64,000 nucleotides of DNA from GAS368 sp965227745 (lineage in GTDB: Bacteria > Verrucomicrobiota > Verrucomicrobiia > Opitutales > Opitutaceae): assembly GCA_965227745.1 (NCBI GenBank), contig OZ245769.1:1-64000 (forward strand). Direction: 5' to 3'. A program made the translations under genes and the position numbers. This document shows positions 18,526 through 26,761 of the stretch, in pieces; within the stretch, counting starts at the first letter, position 1, and each line of letters starts with the position of its first letter. The notes beneath the pieces were generated by a model. It was given only the letters and a program-made list of their open reading frames with translations. It made no database searches and was not told the origin of the DNA.

Positions 18526-20535
18526 TCACCAAATCGGCGTCGTATTTTCCACGGCTTCGGGGCAGCCGAAGGCGGCGCGGAACTCGGGGAAATTTGCCAC
18601 GGGGCCGAGCACGCGCCAGCGGGCGGGGCTGTGGACGTTGCTCGTCACCGTAAGGCGGGCGTGCTCCGGGCGGTCGTTAGTGCGCCAGCCTTGGGCGAAG
18701 GCGATGAAGAAGCGCTGGTCGGGGGTGAAGCCGTCGATGGACTCGAGTTTTTTGCCCTTCGTCGCGAGCTTGAAGGCTTCGTAGGACACGCGTAGGCCGC
18801 CGACATCGGCGATGTTTTCGCCGAGCGTTTGGTGGCCGTTGATGTGGAGGCCGGGGAGGGGTTCGTAGGCGTCGTATTGCTTCGCGACGAGTTCGGCGCG
18901 CTCCTCAAATTTCTTCACGTCGTCGTCGCTCCACCACGGCTTGAGGTTGCCCTCCCAATCGTACTGGCGGCCCTGGTCATCGAAGCCGTGCGTGAGCTCG
19001 TGGCCGATAGTGGAGGCGAGGGCACCGTAGTTGGTGGCGTCGTCGGCCTTCTCGTCGAAGAAGGGCGGCTGGAGGATGCCGGCCGGGAAACACATTTCGT
19101 TCAGCGTCGGCTCGTAGTACGCGTTGTTGGTCTGCGGCGTCATCTGCCACTCGTCGCGGTCGACGGGCTTGCCAAGCTTGGCCATTTCGCGACGCGCCTC
19201 GAAGGCGAGGCCGGCGAGGACATTGAGCACGTAGGCGCGGCGGGAGATTTCGAGCGAGCTGTAGTCGCGCCACTTGTCGGGATAGCCGACCTTCGTGCGC
19301 ATGGTCTCGATTTTTTTATAGGCGACGGCCTTGGTGGCCTCGCTCATCCACGGCGCGGCCTTGATGCGATTGCGCATGGCCTCGAGGTGAAACTTCACCA
19401 TCTCCAGCGCCTTGGCCTTCGCGCTCGGGGGGAAAGTGGTCTTCACATAGAGCTGACCGAGGTCCTCGCCGATGGCGTGATCGGTGGCGGCCATCACGCG
19501 CTTCCAGCGCGGGCGGAGCTGCGTGGTGCCGGAAAGTTTTTTGCCGTAGAAGGCAAAGCGCTCCTCGACGAAGGCCTTGCTGAGATAGTTCGCCGTCTGG
19601 CGCAGCACCTGCCAGCGCAGATAGGTGCGCCACGCGGGAAGCGGCTCGCTCTTTAGCAGGCCGCCGAGCGCGGTGAAAAATTCCGGCTGGCCGACGAGCA
19701 CGGTTTTCTCGGAGGCGGGTAGGCCGACGAGCTTGAAAATCGTCTCCCACTCAAAGTCGGCGGAGATCTTGGTGAGCGCGGTGCGCTCGAGCTTGTTGTA
19801 ATTTTTTTCCGGGTCGCGGAGATCGACAAGCGTGCGCGAGGCCTTGGCGAGTTTGGTCTCGAGCGCCATGACGACGCCGGCGCGCTGCGTGGCATCGGCG
19901 GGCTTGTCGCCGGCGAGTTCAAACATCTTGGCGATGTGCGCGACGTAGGCTTGGCGGATTTCCTCCGGACCCTTGCCCTCGCGGAAATAGTACTCGCGCT
20001 CCGGCAGGCCGAGGCCGCCTTGGCCGAGATTGGCGGTCATCTTCGTCGTGTCCTTGTCGTCGATCTTCACATCGAAGTCGAAGGCGGCGCTGAGGCCCTG
20101 GGCCTGAAAGTGGCCGAGGACGCGCGTGAGATCGGCGGGAGACTGGATGGCCTCGATCTCGGCAAACCACGGCGCGAGGGGCTTCAGGCCCTCGCGTTCG
20201 ATCGTCGCTTCATCCATGCCGGCGGCGAAGAAATCGCCCACGCGCTGCGCGACGGTGCCCTTGGGGCCGCTGGTTTGGGCGGAGGTCTCGAGGATGTTTT
20301 TGAGAATCGCGTAGGTGCGCTCGTCGATCTCCTGGTTGACGCCGTACATCGCGTACTCGCCCGGGATGGGAACCTTGTCGAAGGCGCCGTTGGCGTAGGA
20401 ATAGAAATCCTTGCACGGCGAGGCGCTCGGATCGATGTAGGCGCGGTCGACGCCGACGATGGGGCGGGGGGCTTGGGCGAAAAGCGGGGCGGCGGCTAAA
20501 ATCAAGGCGGCGAAACGCACAATGGGTTTGAGCAT
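18526..20535 (-). CDS. M13-family zinc metallopeptidase (neprilysin/PepO type), exported
   Basis: The 669-residue protein begins with a signal peptide (MLKPIVRFAALILAAAPLFA). The N-terminal M13 domain has SPCKDFYSYANG. The catalytic C-terminal domain has zinc motif HELTH at 512-516 with the third ligand Glu573 in GENIADVGG, plus the substrate-side NAYYEP. M13 enzymes cleave peptides and small proteins outside the cytoplasm. Start at 20535 was chosen because it gives the signal peptide; the open frame before it is Arg/Pro-rich and not family-like. Confidence 0.94.
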   Translation of the reverse strand: MLKPIVRFAALILAAAPLFAQAPRPIVGVDRAYIDPSASPCKDFYSYANGAFDKVPIPGEYAMYGVNQEIDERTYAILKNILETSAQTSGPKGTVAQRVGDFFAAGMDEATIEREGLKPLAPWFAEIEAIQSPADLTRVLGHFQAQGLSAAFDFDVKIDDKDTTKMTANLGQGGLGLPEREYYFREGKGPEEIRQAYVAHIAKMFELAGDKPADATQRAGVVMALETKLAKASRTLVDLRDPEKNYNKLERTALTKISADFEWETIFKLVGLPASEKTVLVGQPEFFTALGGLLKSEPLPAWRTYLRWQVLRQTANYLSKAFVEERFAFYGKKLSGTTQLRPRWKRVMAATDHAIGEDLGQLYVKTTFPPSAKAKALEMVKFHLEAMRNRIKAAPWMSEATKAVAYKKIETMRTKVGYPDKWRDYSSLEISRRAYVLNVLAGLAFEARREMAKLGKPVDRDEWQMTPQTNNAYYEPTLNEMCFPAGILQPPFFDEKADDATNYGALASTIGHELTHGFDDQGRQYDWEGNLKPWWSDDDVKKFEERAELVAKQYDAYEPLPGLHINGHQTLGENIADVGGLRVSYEAFKLATKGKKLESIDGFTPDQRFFIAFAQGWRTNDRPEHARLTVTSNVHSPARWRVLGPVANFPEFRAAFGCPEAVENTTPIW

Positions 20536-20708
20536 GCGCGGGAGATTTGGGGCAAATCGCCGGAGCGGCAAGCATCGCGCGACGAGAAGTCGCGGCGGCG
20601 GCAGGAGGAGCGGGATAGGCACAGCGTTTGCGCCGCCGCGACCGTGGGTGTAGTTTGGGGTCTAACCTCCCAAGCCGCGATTTCTCGGCTCAACGAAAGA
20701 AAAATCCT

Positions 20709-22196
20709 ATGCGCACCGAAACCGACTCGATGGGGAAAATGCTGGTGGCCGACGATGCCCTGTGGGGTGCCTCGACGCAACGCGCGCTGCTGAATTTTCC
20801 GATTAGCGGACGCACGATGCCGCCGGGATTTCTGCGCGGGCTCGGCCTCGTGAAACTTGCCGCCGCGCAGGCCAACGAAGAACTGAAACTACTCTCGCCG
20901 GAGAAAAGCCAGCTCATCCAAAAAGTGGCGCGGGAAATCGCGGACGGGCACCACGGCGCGCACTTCCCGCTCGATGTGTTTCAAACCGGCTCGGGGACCT
21001 CGACCAATACCAACGCCAATGAAGTGATCGCGCATCGCGTGACGCATCTTTCGGGCGGGGTGGTGAGCCAGGGGCTGGCGGTGCACCCGAATGACGAGGT
21101 AAACCTCGGGCAGTCCTCGAACGATGTGATCCCCTCGGCACTGCATGTGAGCGTAGCGGTGGCCTTGCAAACGGAGCTGGCGCCCGCGCTGGTGGCATTG
21201 GCCGAAGCGCTGGAGAAAAAGGCGGCGGAGTTTTCCGGCATCGTGAAGGTGGGCCGCACCCACTTGATGGACGCCACGCCGCTGACCCTCGGCCAGGAGT
21301 TTTCCGGCTACGCCCGGCAGGTTCGCAAGGCGGGCGAGCGCGTGCAGCGCGCCATCGCGGCGCTGGGCGAATTGGCCATGGGCGGCACGGCCGTCGGTAC
21401 GGGGTTGAACACGCATCCGGAGTTTGCGGCGGCGGTGTGCCGCATTCTGAGCGCGGAGACCGGGATCACGTTTCACGAGGCGCCGAATCACTTCGAGGCG
21501 CAGGCCGCGCGCGACGACTGCGTGGAGGTAGCCGGACTGCTCAACGCTGTCGCCGCGAGCCTCACGAAGATCGCGAACGACGTCCGCCTCCTCGGGTCGG
21601 GTCCGCGCAGCGGCCTTGGCGAATTGCGCATCCCGGCCACGCAACCCGGCTCCTCGATTATGCCCGGCAAAGTTAACCCGGTGATGAGCGAGATGCTCGT
21701 GCAGGTGGGCCTCTATGTGCAGGGCCTGATGCACACCGTGACGGCGTGCGGCCGCGAGGGGCATTTGGAATTGAATGCGACGCTGCCGCTGCTCGCGCAT
21801 TGCCTGCATGAGGCGATCCACTGCCTCGCGAATGGGGCGATGGTCTTTGCCGACAAGTGCGTAACCGGGCTCACGGCCGATACGGCGCGCGCGCAGGAAC
21901 TGATGGAACGCTCGCTGATGCTCGTCACGGCGCTTACGCCCACCATCGGCTACGACGCCGCGGCGAGCGTCGCGAAGGAAGCCTTTGCCTCCGGCAAATC
22001 GCTCCGTGAAATCGTGCTGGCGCGTGGCTTGATGGACGCCGCAGCCCTGGACAGAGCCCTCGATCCGCTGGCGATGGCGCATCCGCATCGACTCCCGTCG
22101 GTAGCGCCCACGAAGGCCGAACAAGTGCTGGAGAATGAGGGCGGGCACATCATCGACCCGGTGCCAACGCCCCCCGAGTCGCAGCCTGCAAGTTGA
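20709..22196 (+). CDS. fumC: Class II fumarate hydratase
   Basis: The protein reversibly hydrates fumarate to malate in the TCA cycle. The 495 residues contain the FumC N-terminus (TETDSMGKMLV, ALWGASTQRA), TGSGTSTNTNANEV, QSSNDVIPSA, GRTHLMDATPLTLGQEFSGY and the superfamily signature GSSIMPGKVNPV with the catalytic Ser loop. The related aspartase has a very similar fold, but the overall pattern favours fumarase. The last ~25 residues are a Pro/Gly-rich tail. Confidence 0.9.
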   Translation: MRTETDSMGKMLVADDALWGASTQRALLNFPISGRTMPPGFLRGLGLVKLAAAQANEELKLLSPEKSQLIQKVAREIADGHHGAHFPLDVFQTGSGTSTNTNANEVIAHRVTHLSGGVVSQGLAVHPNDEVNLGQSSNDVIPSALHVSVAVALQTELAPALVALAEALEKKAAEFSGIVKVGRTHLMDATPLTLGQEFSGYARQVRKAGERVQRAIAALGELAMGGTAVGTGLNTHPEFAAAVCRILSAETGITFHEAPNHFEAQAARDDCVEVAGLLNAVAASLTKIANDVRLLGSGPRSGLGELRIPATQPGSSIMPGKVNPVMSEMLVQVGLYVQGLMHTVTACGREGHLELNATLPLLAHCLHEAIHCLANGAMVFADKCVTGLTADTARAQELMERSLMLVTALTPTIGYDAAASVAKEAFASGKSLREIVLARGLMDAAALDRALDPLAMAHPHRLPSVAPTKAEQVLENEGGHIIDPVPTPPESQPAS

Positions 22197-22209
22197 AATA
22201 GGGCCAAAT

Positions 22210-22238
22210 GAAAAAGCCGCGCCGGTGAAGGCGCGGCT
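22210..22238 (-). terminator. Rho-independent terminator, minus strand
   Basis: The stem agccgcgcc/ggcgcggct at 22215-22223 and 22230-22238 is preceded on the plus strand by aaaaa, which reads as a U-tract on the minus strand. It terminates the gene ending at 22273 and may also stop fumC transcripts. Confidence 0.8.
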
Positions 22239-22272
22239 GGGATCTATGGCCTAGCTAATACACCCAAATTGA

Positions 22273-22578
22273 TTACTTGGCCCTGGCCGAGGCGGTGGTC
22301 TTCGACTTCGACGCGGTGGCCTTCTTGCTCGTGATCGTAGCCGTGAGCTGCGACAGGACGCTCTCACCGCGCTTTTTCAGCTCGGCGAGCGTGGCGCGGA
22401 TTTTGGGCGAGAGAGGCGGGTTGTCCGAGGTCGAAGCCGGTGAGGCGGCCTTGCGGTGCGGCGCGGCGCTGCGGCGGGTGACGGCCGAGGGTTTACGCTT
22501 GGTGGTGGCGCGCGTGGCGGTGCGAGCCACGGACTTGGACTTAGCCTTGGGCGAGCGGGACGGTTTTGTGGTAGCCAT
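22273..22578 (-). CDS. Histone H1-like Lys/Ala/Ser-rich basic protein
   Basis: The 101-residue protein is very rich in Lys, Arg, Ala, Ser and Thr, with runs such as KAKSKSVARTATRATTKRK and a C-terminal KKATASKSKTTASARAK. A single non-basic predicted helix (SPKIRATLAELKKRGESVL) lies in the middle. This composition is typical of bacterial H1-like DNA-binding proteins that compact DNA. Start was placed at MATTKPSRSPK; upstream frame includes 36 unrelated residues. It has its own terminator. Confidence 0.7.
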   Translation of the reverse strand: MATTKPSRSPKAKSKSVARTATRATTKRKPSAVTRRSAAPHRKAASPASTSDNPPLSPKIRATLAELKKRGESVLSQLTATITSKKATASKSKTTASARAK

Positions 22579-22726
22579 GTCCCTACAGACAGCTCCCGTA
22601 ATCGTGAGGCCGGTGGGTGGTTTACCCATTCGGGTTCGGCGGATGTGCGAACGTGGTGCAGACGCCGCAGACGCGTTCGGCGGCACGAGGACCTTCAGAA
22701 TGCGCTGCGCAGACCGTTGATCGCGC

Positions 22727-23185
22727 TCAGAGAAGATTCTTCGGGCCGAAGGCGGCGGGGAGGAGGGCGCCGAGGGTGGTGTCGATGCGATCAGGACCGT
22801 CGCAGATGCTGATCACCAGGGCATCGGGGCCAAACTCATTGATGACCTGGCGACACGCGCCGCAGGGGCTGCTGGGCGTGGCGGTGGGGGTGTAGACAAC
22901 CACGGCCTGGAGGCTGCGCTCGCCTGTAGCGGCGGCCGAAAAGATGGCGGTCCGTTCGGCGCAGTTGCAGAGGCCGTAGGACGCGTTCTCGACATTGCAG
23001 CCGGTGAAGACTTTGCCGGAACTGCACAGTATCGCGGCGCCGACCGGGAATCGCGAGTAGGGCGAGTAGGAGGCCTTGGCGGCTTGGCGCGCGGCTTTCT
23101 CCAGACGCGTGAGCGTCGCTGAAGGCAGAGCGGAGGAAGCAGCGGCAACAGAGACCGCACGAGCGGCAGGGCGACGGGTTTTCAC
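22727..23185 (-). CDS. cdd: Cytidine deaminase
   Basis: The enzyme deaminates cytidine and deoxycytidine in pyrimidine salvage. The 152-residue protein has the zinc motifs CAERTA (catalytic Glu) and PCGACRQV, and the substrate motif FTGCNVENASYG. The N-terminal ~25 residues are an Ala/Arg-rich extension before LTRLEKAARQAAKASYSPYS. It lies downstream of the alkyltransferase gene on the same strand (16 bp). Confidence 0.93.
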   Translation of the reverse strand: MKTRRPAARAVSVAAASSALPSATLTRLEKAARQAAKASYSPYSRFPVGAAILCSSGKVFTGCNVENASYGLCNCAERTAIFSAAATGERSLQAVVVYTPTATPSSPCGACRQVINEFGPDALVISICDGPDRIDTTLGALLPAAFGPKNLL

Positions 23186-23201
23186 GAGATTAAGCGTCGG
23201 A

Positions 23202-23690
23202 TCATAGCAACTGCGCCCCTTCGAGGGCGAGGAGTTTTACCTTGGTCTCGATGCCGCCCGGGCCTGAGAAGCCGGTCATCTTACCGCCTGCGGCGACTAC
23301 GCGGTGGCAGGGAATGAGGAGCGGCCAGGGATTGGCGCCGAGGGCTGTGCCGACAGCGCGGCTCGCACCGGGTGGCTGGCCGAGCGCGGAGGCGATGCCG
23401 CCGTACGTGGTGGTGTGGCCGGATTTTACCTCGAGCGTCGCGCGCAGCACGGCGCGGTGAAATTCCGGGAGGCGCGAGCAGTCGTAATTCACATCGGCGA
23501 AGTCCTGCGGCTCGCCGCCGAGGTGGCGCTGCACGCGGGCGATGATCGCGGCGACCCACGCCGGCGGCTCCGACTCGGCTTCGCGCGGCAGGCGATCCTC
23601 GCCACCGGAGAGGAAAAATCCCGTGAGCCCGGCGTCGCCCCACGCGATCCCACAAGCGCCGAGCGGGGTAGGGAACGTGGCGTGCGGCAT
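23202..23690 (-). CDS. ogt: Methylated-DNA-protein-cysteine S-methyltransferase
   Basis: The protein removes alkyl groups from O6-alkylguanine in DNA in a suicide reaction. The 162 residues include the helix-turn-helix segment with the arginine finger (GQPPGASRAVGTALGANP) and the active-site LIPCHRVV with Cys128. Start is at 23690 (MPHATFPTPLG); the long open frame upstream is antisense to the dGTPase gene and not real. It is divergent from that gene, with 51 bp between the starts. Confidence 0.92.
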   Translation of the reverse strand: MPHATFPTPLGACGIAWGDAGLTGFFLSGGEDRLPREAESEPPAWVAAIIARVQRHLGGEPQDFADVNYDCSRLPEFHRAVLRATLEVKSGHTTTYGGIASALGQPPGASRAVGTALGANPWPLLIPCHRVVAAGGKMTGFSGPGGIETKVKLLALEGAQLL

Positions 23691-23741
23691 ATGCGGGATT
23701 GCATCGTGGGCGGTGAGCGGTTCGTGTCGAAACCAAACCCG

Positions 23742-25010
23742 ATGACCAATCGTTTCTACAATGAGTTCGACAGCGAGAGCCTGGGCGCGGCGCGCAAGGC
23801 GGATTACCGCACGCCGTTTCAGACCGACCGCGACCGGATCATCCACGCGCATGCCTTTCGCAAGCTGCAGTCGAAGACGCAGGTGTTTCTCTCGGGCGAG
23901 TACGATTTCTACCGCACGCGCCTGACGCACTCGATGGAAGTCGCGCAGATCGGCCGCTCGATTTGCTCGTACCTGAAGTCGCGCGGCGAGCCGCTGAGCG
24001 AGGATTTCCACATCGACAGCGATCTCGTCGAGGCGGTGTGTCTCGCGCACGATCTCGGTCACCCGCCTTTCGGCCACTCGGGCGAACGCACGCTGCAGGA
24101 GCTGATGGTGAAGTGGGGCGGCTTCGAGGGGAATGCGCAGACGCTGCATCTCCTCACCGAGACGATGTACCAAAACGAAGCGGGCGTGCGCGGCATGGCC
24201 CCGACGCGCGCGCTGCTCGATGGCGTGCTGAAATACAAAAAACTTTTCCGCGAATTTCCCGCGCCGCCGCGCAATCATTTCTTGTACGATCCGCAGAAGC
24301 GGCATCGGGAGTTTGTCTTTGGCGATGCGAAGATCCCAAAGGAGCTTCATCTCGGGGGGAGATTGAACGCGTTCAAGAGCGTCGAGTGCCAGATCATGGA
24401 CTGGGCGGACGACGCCGCGTACTCGCTCAACGACATCGTCGACGGCGTGAAGGCCGGCTTTCTCACCATCGATCGCATCGAAGCATGGGCGGCGGAAATG
24501 GGCGTCGATGCGGAGCGCCAGGCGTGGCTCGATGAACTCTACGCGGCGATACGCGGTGACCGGCTCGAGAGCGCGTTTGCGCAAAAGGTCGGCGCCTTCA
24601 TCACGGCGTGTCGCCTGAAAGAGCGGACGAATTTCATGTCGGCGAAGACGAACCGCTACCGCTTCGAACTGGTGGTCAACACGGCGGCGGAGCGCGAGGC
24701 GTCGTTCTTCAAGAAGATGGCCAACGACATCATTTTCGAAAGCCCACAACTCCAGCAGATGGAGCACAAGGCGCGGCGCGTGCTCTTTCAGTTGTGGGAA
24801 TCGTGCTGGCGCAATTACGTCGAGAAAGGTGATCGCGTGATCAACATTCTGCCGCCGCGCGTGGGCCGGCTGGTGGAGGCGGAAGCGACCCAGGCGGGCA
24901 AGGCCCGGCAGATCTGCGACTGGCTCGCGGGGCTGACCGACGGGATGATCGTGCGGACGTATCAGCGCCTGTTCGACCCGCAGTTCGGGAGCATTCGGGA
25001 TTTGAGTTAA
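23742..25010 (+). CDS. dgt: dGTPase-like deoxynucleoside triphosphate triphosphohydrolase
   Basis: The enzyme hydrolyses dGTP (or other dNTPs) to the nucleoside and tripolyphosphate. The 422-residue HD-domain protein has the hallmark N-terminus (DYRTPFQTDRDRIIHAHAFRKLQSKTQVF), RLTHSMEVAQIGRSI with the first metal His, and AHDLGHPPFGHSGERTL with the HD pair. Start at MTNRFYNEF; the upstream frame is the shadow of the divergent ogt gene. An HD-domain gene follows 25 bp later. Confidence 0.93.
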   Translation: MTNRFYNEFDSESLGAARKADYRTPFQTDRDRIIHAHAFRKLQSKTQVFLSGEYDFYRTRLTHSMEVAQIGRSICSYLKSRGEPLSEDFHIDSDLVEAVCLAHDLGHPPFGHSGERTLQELMVKWGGFEGNAQTLHLLTETMYQNEAGVRGMAPTRALLDGVLKYKKLFREFPAPPRNHFLYDPQKRHREFVFGDAKIPKELHLGGRLNAFKSVECQIMDWADDAAYSLNDIVDGVKAGFLTIDRIEAWAAEMGVDAERQAWLDELYAAIRGDRLESAFAQKVGAFITACRLKERTNFMSAKTNRYRFELVVNTAAEREASFFKKMANDIIFESPQLQQMEHKARRVLFQLWESCWRNYVEKGDRVINILPPRVGRLVEAEATQAGKARQICDWLAGLTDGMIVRTYQRLFDPQFGSIRDLS

Positions 25011-25035
25011 GGACGCAGGCGGGCAGGGTAGGGCG

Positions 25036-25581
25036 ATGCCGCTCCCGACCAAAGCTGAAGCGCAAGCGCTGTTGGAAAAGTATGTGACGGATGACTACCA
25101 GCGGCTGCACGCCCTGATGGTCGCGACGGCAATGGAGGGGTATGCGCCGCGTTTCGACGGGGAGCCTGTGCTGTGGTACGTGACCGGTCTCCTGCATGAT
25201 ATCGACTTCGAGCAATTTCCCGAGACGCACCCGGCGGAGTCGTTGCAGTGGTTTGCGGCGTGGGGCTACCCGGAGGACTTGATCCACGCGGTCGAGGCGC
25301 ACGCGTATGGCTATCATGGATACACGACGCTGCCGCGCACGAAGCTGGCGGCGGCGCTCGTCGCGTGCGACGAGATCAGCGGGATTTTCTACGCGTACCG
25401 GAAGATGAATCCCGTGCGGTACGGCGAGATGAAGGCGAGTTCGATCAAGAAGAAGCTCAAGGACCCCGGTTTCGCGGCCAAGATCGATCGCGCCACGATC
25501 GCGCTCGGCTGCGAACACCTCGGCGTCACGATGGATGACCACGTGGTCAGCTTGATCGGATTTTTCACCCCGTTGCCGTAA
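25036..25581 (+). CDS. HD-domain protein, predicted phosphohydrolase
   Basis: The 181-residue protein has a compact HD domain (LLHDIDFEQ, His54-Asp55) and YVTGLLHDIDFE/AHAYGYHGY segments seen in small stand-alone HD proteins of unknown substrate. It starts 25 bp after the dGTPase gene, so it is probably co-transcribed with it. Confidence 0.8.
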   Translation: MPLPTKAEAQALLEKYVTDDYQRLHALMVATAMEGYAPRFDGEPVLWYVTGLLHDIDFEQFPETHPAESLQWFAAWGYPEDLIHAVEAHAYGYHGYTTLPRTKLAAALVACDEISGIFYAYRKMNPVRYGEMKASSIKKKLKDPGFAAKIDRATIALGCEHLGVTMDDHVVSLIGFFTPLP

Positions 25582-25598
25582 GCGAGCGCTCTCTGTCC

Positions 25599-26150
25599 TC
25601 AGGGCCTGGACTGCGACGCCTTTTCCCAGCCCGGGTAGCCGTTTTGCGCGGCGGTGAAGCGCTCCATCCAACTCGGCAGCGCACTGCCGGCGAGCTGTGC
25701 CGCGAGGCGATCGAGAAAGGCATGCCAGCCGGGGCCAAAGCCCGTCGCGGTGGGCCGCGTGAGATGCCGGTGAACGAGGGTCAGCAGCGTGCCGCCCGGG
25801 ACTGTTTTGAGTTCCCAGCGCACGACGGAATTTTCGCCGGCGGGGAGTTCCGGACGCGGCTCAGCGATCCATTCGTATTCGTAAACGTGGGGCGGGTCCC
25901 AGGTGAGGATGCGGCCTTGCGAATGGATTTGCCCCGGGCCGGCGCTCATCTCCACCGAACCGCCGGTGCGGCCATCGAGCTTCACGCCCGTGGCCATGAA
26001 CCACTGCTTGAGCTGGTCGGGGTCGGTCAAAGCGGCCCAGATTTTCTCCGGCGAGTGCGGGAGGTGGCGTTGGTAAAAGAGGCGGGCGAAATCACCGTCG
26101 AAGGTGACTTCGCCGTTGAGAGCGGGTTGACGCGCGGAGGATGAGTTCAT
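25599..26150 (-). CDS. AHSA1/SRPBCC-family protein
   Basis: The 183-residue protein has the activator-of-Hsp90 homologue/START-like beginning (LFYQRHLPHSPEKIWAALTDPDQLKQWF) and later WELKTVPGGTLLTLVHRHL and PGWHAFLDRLAAQL. Such proteins bind hydrophobic ligands and very often sit next to an ArsR-type regulator, as here: the ArsR gene lies 21 bp upstream on the same strand. Ligand is unknown. Confidence 0.85.
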   Translation of the reverse strand: MNSSSARQPALNGEVTFDGDFARLFYQRHLPHSPEKIWAALTDPDQLKQWFMATGVKLDGRTGGSVEMSAGPGQIHSQGRILTWDPPHVYEYEWIAEPRPELPAGENSVVRWELKTVPGGTLLTLVHRHLTRPTATGFGPGWHAFLDRLAAQLAGSALPSWMERFTAAQNGYPGWEKASQSRP

Positions 26151-26171
26151 GCGGAGATCCTTTGACGGGAG

Positions 26172-26558
26172 TTATTGAGGCGATGCGGTGGCTGACTGGT
26201 TCGAATCGGGCGCTCCGGTGACCGAAGGTGTGGCGGGTGGAGCCGCCGGGTCGGGCTGGGCATCGAGATGCCGGGCGAGCGCGTCGAGTTGGGCGGGCCA
26301 GAACGACCGGTAGCGGGCGATCCACGCGTCCAATTCGGCGAAGCCCTTTTGCCGCAGGGAATAGATGCGCCGCTGCTCGGAGCGGCGAACATCGACGAGA
26401 CCCGCCTCGCGCAAGACGCGCAGATGCCGCGATACGCCCGGCTGGCTGGCCTTGGGGAACGCCTTGACCAAGTCCCCGGCGGGGAGTTCGCCCCCGCGGA
26501 GCAGGTCGAGCATTTGGCGGCGGGTGGGCTCGGAAATGGCGGCGAAAGCATCTATCAT
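26172..26558 (-). CDS. ArsR-family transcriptional regulator
   Basis: The 128-residue protein is a winged-helix repressor (ISEPTRRQMLDLLRGGELPAGDL, recognition helix SQPGVSRHLRVLREAGLV, wing RSEQRRIYSL). There is no metal-binding ELCVC motif, so it probably senses something other than arsenic. A Pro/Ala/Ser-rich tail follows from about residue 100. It is the first gene of a two-gene unit with the AHSA1 protein and probably represses itself through the palindromes immediately upstream. Confidence 0.9.
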   Translation of the reverse strand: MIDAFAAISEPTRRQMLDLLRGGELPAGDLVKAFPKASQPGVSRHLRVLREAGLVDVRRSEQRRIYSLRQKGFAELDAWIARYRSFWPAQLDALARHLDAQPDPAAPPATPSVTGAPDSNQSATASPQ

Positions 26559-26594
26559 TTATCAGTTATATAACAAAATAGTTATCTAAATCAA
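26559..26594 (-). promoter_or_regulatory. Putative promoter and operator of the ArsR/AHSA1 unit
   Basis: On the minus strand a TTGATT box (26589-26594) and a TATAAC box (26565-26570) are 18 bp apart. The predicted transcription start falls at or next to the ATG, which suggests a leaderless mRNA. The palindrome gttatataac (26565-26574) and the dyad ataac-N6-gttat (26570-26585) overlap the promoter and are good repressor-site candidates. Confidence 0.6.
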
Positions 26595-26761
26595 GCATCA
26601 ATGTGCCCAGTCGGGGACTCGAATTTGACTGACCGCTAAATTGCGCTGCGCCCGCACTTTCCTGCCATTGATCTTTGTGGCGCCTTCACCTCCACTTTTT
26701 CACCCCGATATCCCCGTCGGCGGCGCAACCGCCGGTTAGCTCCAAGCGTCAGTTCTCCCCA

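Noticed and set aside
23202..25052. 616-codon minus-strand reading of the alkyltransferase
   Set aside because: Only the last 162 residues are family-like; the rest is antisense to the dGTPase gene, so the start was moved to 23690.
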